Shown: positions 1 through 5,597, counted from the stretch's first letter. The stretch is 5,997 nucleotides of DNA from Streptococcus marmotae (GCF_001623565.1 NZ_CP015197.1:1-5997); one strand, 5' to 3'. Notes: a model not told the origin generated them from the sequence alone. Made by a program: numbers and translations.

Positions 1-1
1 G

Positions 2-82
2 GCATTAGACCGACCAACAGACGATTTATTAAGTTTAGTCCCAGGTTACTTATTGTCAAGAAAACGTGAAATAAATGTCTAA
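2..82 (+). CDS. 3' end of an unidentified gene (5'-truncated by the window edge)
   Basis: An open frame enters from the left edge and ends at TAA 80-82, giving the last 26 residues of a protein that ends in SRKREINV. A strong rho-independent terminator lies 24 bases downstream, which supports this being a genuine gene end rather than a chance frame. The fragment is too short for me to recognise a family. Its DNA overlaps the left copy of an imperfect inverted repeat whose other copy lies at the far right edge. It could be the last gene of the phage (regulator or integration protein), a transposase end, or a host gene next to the insertion; I cannot choose between these. Confidence 0.4.
   Translation, partial: ALDRPTDDLLSLVPGYLLSRKREINV
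10..77 (+). repeat. Left copy of an imperfect terminal inverted repeat (about 70 bp)
   Basis: Read forward, this stretch aligns with the reverse complement of 5930-5997. Shared blocks in the same order are CCAACA, CGATTT, AGTTTA, GTCCCAG, CTTATTGTC, AAGAAA and ATAAA, separated by gaps of one to a few bases. So many ordered blocks are unlikely by chance. The repeat may continue beyond both window edges. It could be the ends of the integrated element, a duplicated host repeat, or remnants of a flanking insertion sequence. Confidence 0.5.
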
Positions 83-106
83 AATGTTGAAGGAATCAAA
101 GTTAGA

Positions 107-146
107 AGCAAAAAGGAAATTTATTTTCTTTTTGCTTTTTTTTTTT
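107..146 (+). terminator. Strong rho-independent terminator upstream of the phage operon
   Basis: The arms AGCAAAAAGGAAA (107-119) and TTTTCTTTTTGCT (124-136) form a 13-bp stem with one G-T pair and a TTTA loop, followed by an 11-T run to 146. It ends transcription of the gene that stops at 82 and insulates the operon starting at 196. The promoter of that operon is not obvious: no good -35/-10 pair lies between 147 and 190. Confidence 0.85.
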
Positions 147-195
147 AGCAAACACGAATAAATAAAGTGACCAGGAAAAAAACGGAGGTAAAAAA

Positions 196-489
196 ATGAA
201 AAATGAAGTCATTATTCTTGGCGCACGACCTTATGATTTTACAGATGAACGGACAGGAAAACAGATTACAGGTGTATCTTGTCACGTATTGCCATTAACG
301 AATGTTGATCCGTTGAATACCAGCGGATTGATTCCAGTAAAATATTCTCTAACCCCTGAACAGTTTGCGGAGATTGCTCAAACTCCTTTACCAGCACGTG
401 CAAAAATGCACATGACCGTTAATATCGCAACTAAGAAAGTTTCCTTTGAAAAATTTAGTGATGTAGCTGTACTTGACTTAGCCGGTTAA
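196..489 (+). CDS. Putative ssDNA-binding protein, inovirus gene V-like
   Basis: This encodes a 97-residue soluble protein with no signal or membrane segment. The start is set by GGAGG at 184-188, seven bases before ATG 196. The sequence is short and looks beta-rich (MKNEVIILGARPYDF..., then alternating segments such as MHMTVNIATKKVSF), which fits a small OB-like fold. I see no diagnostic motif, so the call rests mainly on size and position: it is the first gene of an operon ordered like M13 (V, small membrane protein, VIII, III, VI, I). In filamentous phages the gene V protein coats newly made single strands, stops their conversion to duplex and hands them to the assembly machine at the membrane. 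Four bases separate it from the next ATG, so the two are probably translationally coupled. The frame is intact. Confidence 0.65.
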   Translation: MKNEVIILGARPYDFTDERTGKQITGVSCHVLPLTNVDPLNTSGLIPVKYSLTPEQFAEIAQTPLPARAKMHMTVNIATKKVSFEKFSDVAVLDLAG

Positions 490-493
490 AGAT

Positions 494-989
494 ATGGATG
501 GAGTATCTAACGAAGATTTTATTGCTTATAACAAAGCGATTTTAGATAGACTTGATGAACAGACAAAGAAATCTGAACAAGTTCTTTTAGAATTAAAAAA
601 GATTAGTCAATTTTTCTGATTCCGAAAAGCGACAAACAGAAAAAGATAAGCAACTAGAAGAGAAAGAAAAAGCAAGAATTGAATCAGGAGAACAAACAAC
701 AGAAGAAAAGAGTTTGTTGGCTTTAGAAAATCTTACAAAAGTTATTCAAGAACAACCACCATCTTCTGATGATGCTATTTTGAAAGAATTAGAAAAATTA
801 AATTCTAGTTATGATGAGTTGAAAACAGCTGAAACTACGGAACAGGTCAAAAAATTAGTGACACAAATCCAAAAAGATTATGATCATTACCATTTTCAGA
901 CAAGTGTAGTAGCATTTTATGGAATCTTGATTATCCCTGCTTTATTATTATTTCTTTTCCTCCATCATTTATTAAAGCAATTTTTATAG
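494..989 (+). pseudogene. Coiled-coil, C-terminally membrane-anchored protein, split by one frameshift
   Basis: ATG 494 opens a frame that stops at TGA 617-619 after 41 residues (MDGVSNEDFIAYNKAILDRL...). A second frame, open from 597, continues to TAG 987-989 with matching character. Removing one T from the TTTTT run at 611-615 joins them into a 164-residue protein. It is highly charged and Glu/Lys/Gln-rich, almost certainly a coiled coil over roughly residues 10-135, with a single hydrophobic segment (FYGILIIPALLLFLFLHHLL) just before the C-terminus and no signal peptide. A gene between the ssDNA-binding protein and the major coat matches the position of gVII/gIX in M13, but this protein is much longer, so function is unassigned; a virion-end or membrane assembly role is an inference. 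The upstream SD is weak; coupling to the preceding gene is likely. A TTG at 714 is only an internal codon. Confidence 0.6.
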
Positions 990-991
990 AG

Positions 992-1040
992 CCTCCTTTG
1001 TCTCTTGGTAGGGACGTTAAACTATACCAAAGAAAGGAGG
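992..1040 (+). promoter_or_regulatory. Hairpin that sequesters the coat-gene ribosome binding site
   Basis: CCTCCTTT (992-999) is an exact complement of AAAGGAGG (1033-1040), which contains the SD of the major coat gene. A second stem, TTGGTA (1005-1010) with TACCAA (1025-1030), sits inside after a small internal loop. Folded, the GGAGG at 1036-1040 would be paired. This could be a translational switch, a processing site or a stabilising 5' structure for the coat mRNA. The pairing is visible in the sequence; the role is an inference. Confidence 0.55.
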
Positions 1041-1048
1041 ATAATCGT

Positions 1049-1189
1049 ATGATTACAGCAGAATTGTTAGCACCAGTGAAGGATGCAGTAATGCAAGCAG
1101 TTCCAGCAGTTTTACCAGTAGGTGCTACTATGCTTGGAGTTAGTATGGCGGTTGGCTTTACTGTTAAGACGTTAAAAAAATTCTTCTAG
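1049..1189 (+). CDS. Major coat protein, pVIII-like
   Basis: This 46-residue protein starts at ATG 1049 with GGAGG (1036-1040) eight bases upstream; a longer reading from 998 has no SD and would run through the hairpin. It shows the standard filamentous-phage coat plan: a short amphipathic N-terminus (MITAELLAPVKDAVMQ), a hydrophobic helix of about 22 residues (AVPAVLPVGATMLGVSMAVG and onward), and a basic tail KTLKKFF that would face the DNA inside the filament. Thousands of copies form the virion tube after insertion in the cytoplasmic membrane. There is no cleavable leader, unlike M13 and Pf1 coats, but such size and charge layout are otherwise typical. Position also fits: it precedes an intra-operon terminator and the pIII-like gene, the gVIII-gIII arrangement. 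Confidence 0.8.
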   Translation: MITAELLAPVKDAVMQAVPAVLPVGATMLGVSMAVGFTVKTLKKFF

Positions 1190-1192
1190 TTG

Positions 1193-1221
1193 AAAAAACA
1201 CTTGGAAACAGGTGTTTTTTT
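1193..1221 (+). terminator. Intra-operon terminator after the major coat gene
   Basis: AAAAAACACTTG (1193-1204) pairs with CAGGTGTTTTTT (1209-1220), giving a 12-bp stem with one G-U pair and a GAAA (GNRA) tetraloop; the 3' arm supplies the T run. It begins three bases after the coat stop codon. M13 has a terminator at the equivalent place, between gVIII and gIII, which keeps coat expression high and minor-protein expression low. The same role is likely here, and the next gene's weak SD agrees. Confidence 0.85.
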
Positions 1222-1234
1222 GAAATGGTGATTT

Positions 1235-2827
1235 ATGAAAAAGTTTAAAAAAATAAAAATATTATTTTGTATTATCCTTTTGATTTTTAATTTAGCTTAT
1301 CGACCAAAACCAGTTAAAGCTGATGCTGGAGTGGCATCTTTTGGAGGTATGACATTGATTGCGCTCAATCCTGAAATTTGGCCAGTTGTCTTAGTTGGGT
1401 TAGCGGCAGCTTTACTTTTGGGCTATACAATTACGAATTGGGATGACATTTCAGCTTTCGGTGCTGCCGTTGTTGAACAATTAGAAATAGCTGGTCATTC
1501 GGTGGACGAATTTGTATCTGGTACCTCTGTTAAAATTGATGCGACTTTTAAAAAGGCAGTTAAGAAGGCATCTGTAGGAGAAAAAAATAGTATTTCTAGA
1601 TACATTGATAAAAATTCGTACACTTATTCAAATGGTTTTAGAGTTTTATTAGGCAGTCATAAAATCAATGCTGGCTATGTCCTAGTGTTTCCAGAAGGTA
1701 GAAATATATTTACAGGAAATTTAGAAAAAGGGAAGTATTTTAGAAATATTAAATATAATCCAGAAACTGATTTTTTGGGTACTTCTTTGTCCGTATCTAT
1801 GGAAATTTTGCCTTTGCCTGATAAATTTAACCCTCTCTTTATTCTTCAAGTGTAATTCTGCAAGGTGTGAGTGGGCAATTAAATGTTGAGACAAATGGAA
1901 ATGGCGATGTCATAAAAGTTTCTAGGTCTTTTTCAAATATAGAAAAAGTTATTCCGACTGATTTGAGATTTTCTGTAAATACTCCTACAGAAGTTACTAT
2001 AACGCGTGTTACTATACCTAGGACTGATATTGGACAAATGTTCCTGTTACCGATTTAAAAGTTGGAGCTATTTCAGAAGGGAAAATAAACGATTATATTG
2101 ATACAGCTTTTCCTTCCGACAACAACAGTAAAATTTGATCCTAAAGCTAGAGTAGATGGAACTACTTTAGTACCCACCGTACAGGAACTGGAAAGAATTC
2201 GAGCAGGTTCAGCAGTCGGTGCTCAAGCTGGAACTGTTACATTAACCGGAGCAAATTCTATGACAGCTACAGGGGCTTCTACAGGCCTTGGTTTAGATTG
2301 GTTGGCAAAACTATGGGAATGGTTGAAAAAGCTCTTAGATGCGATTTTAAGCATTCCTGGGGCTATATTAGACGGTTTGAAAGCTTTATGGGATTGGTTA
2401 GCTAAAATTTTGCAAGCTATTGGAGCAATTCCAGGGCAATTGTTGAATGGTTGGTGAAAATTTGGCAGGCTATTACAAGTATACCAGCGGCTATAGGAAG
2501 TATAGGAGCGACTATTGCAGATGCATTTAAAGCAGCTTTAACATGGGCGTTTGGAATAGATGGAGCATGGTTGAAAGAGCGGGTTAATAGTTTGAATGTG
2601 CTTTTAGGTCTAAATTTCCAAATATAGAACCGCTTGAATATAGCATTGGAGAAAAAGATGATTTTTCTGATATGCATATTAGTTTGTTAGGGCAAGATTT
2701 TGTCATATTAGATGGCTCGGTAGCTACTAGACTAGCGAAGCCAATCAAGGTATTTATTAAAGCTGTTTTTTATGTTCTATTGGCCTTATTCTTTGTGAGA
2801 AGGTTCCATAAGGTAGCGGAGGATTAG
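1235..2827 (+). pseudogene. Adsorption / minor coat protein, pIII-like, broken by five frameshifts
   Basis: Five frame segments between ATG 1235 and TAG 2825-2827 join into one 531-residue protein when single bases are restored or removed near 1831-1833 (CCC, one short), 2032-2033 (GG, one short), 2108-2117 (one extra), 2446 (G, one short) and 2613-2615 (AAA, one short). No in-frame stop substitution is seen. Residues 1-31 are a signal peptide ending PVKADA, followed by a hydrophobic segment (VVLVGLAAALLLGYTI), a long extracellular part, Trp-rich repeats (2311-2534) and a C-terminal membrane anchor (FIKAVFYVLLALFFV) with a basic tail. A signal peptide, long exposed domain and C-terminal anchor, plus a place between coat and pVI-like genes, is the pIII layout: host binding and virion release. 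SD is weak (GGTGA near 1227-1231). As sequenced, only a secreted 206-residue N-terminal part (1235-1855) would be made. No receptor-binding domain is recognisable. Confidence 0.65.
2311..2534 (+). repeat. Three tandem 25-codon Trp/IPG repeats within the pIII-like gene
   Basis: Unit 1 begins LWEWLKKLLDAILSIPG at 2311, unit 2 LWDWLAKILQAIGAIPG at 2386 (75 bases later), and unit 3 IWQAITSIPAA at 2460 (75 bases later once the missing G near 2446 is restored). Unit 3 lacks about seven residues before its IP. Each unit is an amphipathic, Trp-bearing helix followed by an Ile-Pro turn. A short helical membrane-surface or stalk segment is plausible. Confidence 0.7.
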
Positions 2828-2830
2828 GAC

Positions 2831-3081
2831 ATGGTACAAGGATTGTTAGGAATGTTATTTGGTATTTTGGAATGGTTGATTAGTTTGTTTCCATCTTTTC
2901 AGTTTATCAATAAATTTGTATTGTCTTTGATAGTATTTCAAGCGTATTGTATGAGGCATCTCCATTTGTTCCGTTTAATGATTTATTTATTTGCATTGGA
3001 TTGATTTCAAGCTTTTATATAGGGCTTTTCCTGATTAAGGGAATAAATTGGATTATACATCGAGTGCCGTTTTTAAATTAA
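2831..3081 (+). pseudogene. Small membrane protein, pVI-like minor coat candidate, one frameshift
   Basis: ATG 2831 follows the previous stop by three bases and has GGAGG at 2818-2822, inside the end of the upstream gene. The frame stops early at a TGA just past 3000, but restoring one T in the TTT run at 2926-2928 gives an 83-residue protein ending at TAA 3079-3081. It then has two hydrophobic segments: LLGMLFGILEWLISLF near the N-terminus and LFICIGLISSFYIGLFLI near the C-terminus, with a basic end (IIHRVPFLN). A short polytopic membrane protein directly between the pIII-like and Zot genes corresponds to pVI, which with pIII caps one virion end. The assignment is by position and topology only; the sequence alone does not prove it. 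Confidence 0.6.
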
Positions 3082-3099
3082 AAATATCAAGAAAGGACA

Positions 3100-3148
3100 A
3101 AGCGGAGGGCGAAAAAGTCCGCATTTGCGGACTTGCGCCCCACCGCTT
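3100..3148. repeat. Large GC-rich hairpin before the Zot gene (packaging-signal candidate)
   Basis: Three collinear stems form one imperfect hairpin: AAGCGG (3100-3105) with CCGCTT (3143-3148), GGGCG (3107-3111) with CGCCC (3136-3140), and AAGTCCGC (3115-3122) with GCGGACTT (3127-3134), loop ATTT. This makes 19 base pairs with two small internal loops, far more GC-rich than its surroundings, and no T run follows, so it is not a terminator. Filamentous phages carry such an imperfect hairpin as packaging signal. It could instead be a single-strand origin or a translational control structure for the ATPase gene. Confidence 0.6.
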
Positions 3149-3156
3149 GGCATTGG

Positions 3157-3849
3157 TTGAAGATTTTGAAGAAAAAAGGAAATCGAGTAAAAGGGCAATT
3201 TGAAACATTATCAGAAAAGCCCTTTGGGTCATTAGTTTATGATATGGTTCAACGTATCAAGAATGGTCGAGAGTTTAAAGAATACGGTCTTACTCTTTAT
3301 TGTGGTCGTCAAGGTGGCGGAAAAACAATGGCTATGACAGAGTATTTGGAACGAATGAGGAAATTGTATCCAGAAGCTTTAATTGTTACGAATTTTGGAT
3401 ATATTCATCAAGATTTAGAGATGACCAGTTGGCAACAGATTTTTGAAATTCGTAATGGGTTGAAAGGGGTCATTTTTGCGATTGATGAAATACAAAATGA
3501 GTATAATTCATCTGCTTGGCAAAAATTCCCTGAAGGACTTCTTGCAGAAATCACTCAACAAAGAAAACAACGGATAAAGATTGTTGGAACTTCCCAGGTA
3601 TTTACCAGGGTCGTTAAGCAGCTTAGAGAACAAACTTATGAGGTTGTAGAATGTCAGACAGTGGGAGGACGTTGGACGTTTACCAGGGCATTCGATGCTG
3701 AAGATTATAATGCAGTCTGTGAAAGACCTGAAGCTAAAGCGAAGATTCGTAGGTTGTGGCGACGTAGTTTTGTTCAGAATAAAAAATTACGTGAAAAGTT
3801 TGATAGTTACGCCAAAATAGAGAGAATGGCAAAAGAAATTAAGGGTTGA
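3157..3849 (+). CDS. Zot/pI-family assembly ATPase
   Basis: About 230 residues. Motifs are clear (numbered from TTG 3157): Walker A GRQGGGKT at residues 50-57 and Walker B VIFAIDEIQ near residues 105-113, with a GTSQ segment near 144-147, as in Zot-like P-loop ATPases. In filamentous phages this protein (M13 pI) sits at the cytoplasmic membrane and powers exchange of ssDNA-binding protein for coat during extrusion. The start is uncertain: there is no ATG in 3082-3200. TTG 3157 begins MKILKKKGNRVKG; TTG 3133 is also in frame but lies inside the hairpin's 3' arm. The SD-like AAAGGA (3092-3097) sits just before the hairpin. The protein ends shortly after the ATPase domain and lacks the C-terminal membrane and periplasmic part of Gram-negative pI, consistent with a host without an outer membrane. 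The frame is intact. Confidence 0.85.
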   Translation: MKILKKKGNRVKGQFETLSEKPFGSLVYDMVQRIKNGREFKEYGLTLYCGRQGGGKTMAMTEYLERMRKLYPEALIVTNFGYIHQDLEMTSWQQIFEIRNGLKGVIFAIDEIQNEYNSSAWQKFPEGLLAEITQQRKQRIKIVGTSQVFTRVVKQLREQTYEVVECQTVGGRWTFTRAFDAEDYNAVCERPEAKAKIRRLWRRSFVQNKKLREKFDSYAKIERMAKEIKG

Positions 3850-3850
3850 A

Positions 3851-3871
3851 AAAGGGGCTGAAAGCCCCTTT
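3851..3871 (+). terminator. Perfect 9-bp hairpin after the Zot gene
   Basis: AAAGGGGCT (3851-3859) pairs exactly with AGCCCCTTT (3863-3871) around a GAA loop, beginning two bases after the Zot stop codon. The T run is short (3869-3871), so termination may be modest and helped by the second hairpin right behind it. Because it abuts the replication origin it may also contribute to origin structure. Confidence 0.55.
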
Positions 3872-3872
3872 G

Positions 3873-3912
3873 AGAAACCCACTTCGTGGGTTTCTTCTTA
3901 TCTTGATACTAG
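3873..3912 (+). other. Double-strand origin (dso), pC194/pUB110 type
   Basis: A perfect 10-bp hairpin, AGAAACCCAC (3873-3882) and GTGGGTTTCT (3886-3895) with TTC loop, leads straight into TTCTTATCTTGATA (3895-3908). As I recall it, this is the conserved nick-region sequence of pC194/pUB110-family rolling-circle plasmids, in which Rep cuts after CTTG; here that is between 3905 and 3906. The matching Rep_1-family initiator is encoded about 200 bases downstream. The hairpin may double as the operon's terminator. Match to the family sequence is from memory; nicking is inferred. Confidence 0.75.
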
Positions 3913-3997
3913 TAAGAAATAACTCACGGGCAAAAAAATCACCTTAAAAGTGGGTGAAACCATTGGTAATACTGAGTTTGTGGCACAAAAAAAGACC

Positions 3998-4026
3998 TTG
4001 TTTTTAGTCAAAGCTTGTGGTATAAT
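3998..4026 (+). promoter_or_regulatory. Promoter for rep
   Basis: TTGTTT (3998-4003), a 17-base spacer and a perfect TATAAT (4021-4026) preceded by TGG, an extended -10 (TGnTATAAT). Transcription would start near 4033, giving a leader of about 80 bases before the rep ATG at 4116. The leader has no strong stem. No other convincing signal is seen between the origin and this promoter. Confidence 0.75.
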
Positions 4027-4115
4027 TTAAGGTGTCCAATCTATAAATTATGAAAGGCTTATTGTAAAAGCAAGAACTTTTTTGTGTAATTACATTTAGG
4101 TAGGTTTATTATATC

Positions 4116-5057
4116 ATGGAAGAGGTATTAAATCAAGGGCAAATACTTGTCGATAAGAACAAAAAGGGAAAAGATAGACGTTGGAAAGAACGGAAAATTC
4201 TGTCTTTGAAGCTAGCTGATATATTTGAGCAATTGCAGTATAAAGAGACGATGGTCGAACGTGTTTCAGCTTGTTGTGATGTTTTGAAATTTATACAACA
4301 AGCTGATGGGAACTTGAAGTTATATCAATCTTATTTTTGTAAAAATAAATTATGCCCATTGTGTAACTGGAGGCGGTCCATGAAATATTCTTATCAAACG
4401 TCAAGAATAGTTGATGAAGCTATGATCCAATATCCAAAAGGGCGCTTTCTCTTTTTAACCTTGACCGTAAAAAATGTTCCAGGATCAGAACTTAATACTA
4501 CGATTAGTTCATTGACAAAATCATTTGACCGTTTGTTTAAACGTGCGAAAGTCCAAAAAAATTTATTAGGTTATCTTCGTTCAGTTGAGGTAACGCATAA
4601 TGAAGCAGAAAATACCTATCATCCCCATATTCATGTTTTGATGATGGTTAAGCCTGGTTATTTTAAGGGCGGTAGCTATATTTCTCAAGAAGACTGGGGG
4701 CAGATGTGGGCGCAATCACTCAAGGTCGACTATATTCCTTTAGTCGATATTCGAGCGGTCAAAGAACAAGGAAAAGGACTAAAAGGGGCAATCCTAGAAA
4801 CGGCAAAATACCCCACTAAACCCTTTGAATTGAGTATGGAGAACGCTCAAGTTGTAGATGATTTATATAATGGCTTGTATCGCAAACGACAATTAGGCTA
4901 TGGCGGAGTGTTTAAAGAAATCAAGAAAAAATTAGCCCTTGATGATGCGGAAAATGGTGATTTAGTGCATACTGCAGATGAAAATGATGACCTATCATCA
5001 GGAACAAAAATAGTTGCGATATGGAACGCAACTAAACAAAATTATATCATTAAATAA
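4116..5057 (+). CDS. Rolling-circle replication initiator, Rep_1 family (HUH endonuclease)
   Basis: A 313-residue protein with the pC194/pUB110 Rep layout. A Cys cluster (C75, C80, C83 in FCKNKLCPLCNWRR) looks like the family's metal-binding N-terminal element. Motif 1 is FLFLTLTV at about 111-118. Motif 2 is the HUH metal site YHPHIHVL with H171 and H173. The likely catalytic tyrosine is Y232 in ETAKYPTK. It nicks the origin on one strand, stays linked to the 5' end through tyrosine, and drives unwinding for single-strand production. Its expected target sequence lies upstream at 3895-3908. Functionally it replaces gene II of M13, and sits in the same circular order (II before V). ATG 4116 has only a weak AGG-type SD near 4098-4104, suggesting limited expression. 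The frame is intact. Confidence 0.9.
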   Translation: MEEVLNQGQILVDKNKKGKDRRWKERKILSLKLADIFEQLQYKETMVERVSACCDVLKFIQQADGNLKLYQSYFCKNKLCPLCNWRRSMKYSYQTSRIVDEAMIQYPKGRFLFLTLTVKNVPGSELNTTISSLTKSFDRLFKRAKVQKNLLGYLRSVEVTHNEAENTYHPHIHVLMMVKPGYFKGGSYISQEDWGQMWAQSLKVDYIPLVDIRAVKEQGKGLKGAILETAKYPTKPFELSMENAQVVDDLYNGLYRKRQLGYGGVFKEIKKKLALDDAENGDLVHTADENDDLSSGTKIVAIWNATKQNYIIK

Positions 5058-5086
5058 GAGTTGGTTTAAAAGCCCCAACTCTTTTA
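5056..5086 (+). terminator. Terminator of rep
   Basis: AAGAGTTGG (5056-5064) and CCAACTCTT (5075-5083) form a 9-bp stem with a 10-base loop, followed by TTTATTAT. The 5' arm overlaps the rep stop codon. Confidence 0.85.
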
Positions 5087-5208
5087 TTATACCATAAATA
5101 TTTTTGAAAAAATAGTCTTTTTTTTTTTGATATATATGTTATTATTTTTATGAAATATACTTTGTTTATTTTGAGAGGGTCTGAAATAATAATAAGGAGG
5201 ACTTTGAT

Positions 5209-5502
5209 ATGAAGAAGATATTTAAAAGAATAAAAAAATATATTATTTTATTTTTAGGTTCAGTTGCTGTATTAGGTGGTCTTATGTATTTTAGTGAAAA
5301 AACTGAAGCTGACACTTATTCACCTTGGGTACCGTATAGTTATGGACCTATTCAATATGACAATTTTACATATAATGGCTTTAAGCCAATGAAGCGTAAG
5401 TTTAGATGGGTGAAATATGTAAGAACGTATACTGATAATAATGGACGTTCTAGATATTTGTATAAAGATGAAATCGAAAATTTAGGAATTATGCCAAGGT
5501 AA
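5209..5502 (+). CDS. Small secreted or membrane-anchored Tyr-rich protein, unknown function
   Basis: This encodes 97 residues from ATG 5209, with GGAGG at 5196-5200 eight bases upstream. The N-terminus is basic (MKKIFKRIKK) and followed by a hydrophobic stretch (YIILFLGSVAVLGGLMYF); TEA-DT near residue 34 looks like a signal-peptidase site. The remainder, about 63 residues, is strikingly rich in Tyr and other aromatics (PWVPYSYGPIQYDNFTYNG...) and then basic (MKRKFRWVKYVRTY). It is a separate unit, bracketed by terminators at 5056-5086 and 5598-5622. A possible -10, TATACT, lies at 5156-5161 without a clear -35. I do not recognise a family. A self-contained gene next to the core phage genes suggests a cargo gene, for example affecting superinfection or the host surface, but nothing in the sequence proves this. 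Confidence 0.65.
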   Translation: MKKIFKRIKKYIILFLGSVAVLGGLMYFSEKTEADTYSPWVPYSYGPIQYDNFTYNGFKPMKRKFRWVKYVRTYTDNNGRSRYLYKDEIENLGIMPR

Positions 5503-5545
5503 TAAATTTTTCCTCCTCTCAAAATATTTATGTTTAACTTTATTA

Positions 5546-5567
5546 GGTCTTGATTTGGAACAAGACC
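5546..5567. repeat. Short perfect inverted repeat in the AT-rich gap
   Basis: GGTCTTG (5546-5552) pairs with CAAGACC (5561-5567) around an 8-base loop. It is not followed by a T run and lies in a gene-free AT-rich stretch between the Tyr-rich protein and the terminator at 5598. It could be a weak 3' stem for that mRNA or a protein-binding site; its function is unknown. Confidence 0.4.
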
Positions 5568-5597
5568 AAGCAAAATTATATTATAAAATAAATATTT

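Noticed and set aside
84..161. 25-codon ORF from ATG 84
   Set aside because: It has no SD and is simply the terminator hairpin and T run read in frame.
714..989. Separate gene starting at TTG 714
   Set aside because: No SD lies upstream and the frame is open back to 597 with the same coiled-coil composition; it is the 3' part of the gene starting at 494.
998..1048. N-terminal extension of the coat protein from position 998
   Set aside because: No SD, and it would translate through the hairpin arm; ATG 1049 has an ideal SD and gives a normal coat protein.
1867..2058. Independent small gene at 1867-2058 (GTG start)
   Set aside because: It joins the flanking frames through single-base corrections and continues the same protein; no SD.
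2417..2677. Minus-strand ORF
   Set aside because: It is antisense to the Trp-repeat and adjoining region of the adsorption gene, with no SD or promoter.
3873..3897. Simple rho-independent terminator only
   Set aside because: Termination is possible, but the following TTCTTATCTTGATA marks the hairpin as part of a pC194-type origin.
5352..5573. Minus-strand ORF
   Set aside because: It is antisense to the Tyr-rich protein gene and to the AT-rich gap, with no SD and implausible composition.
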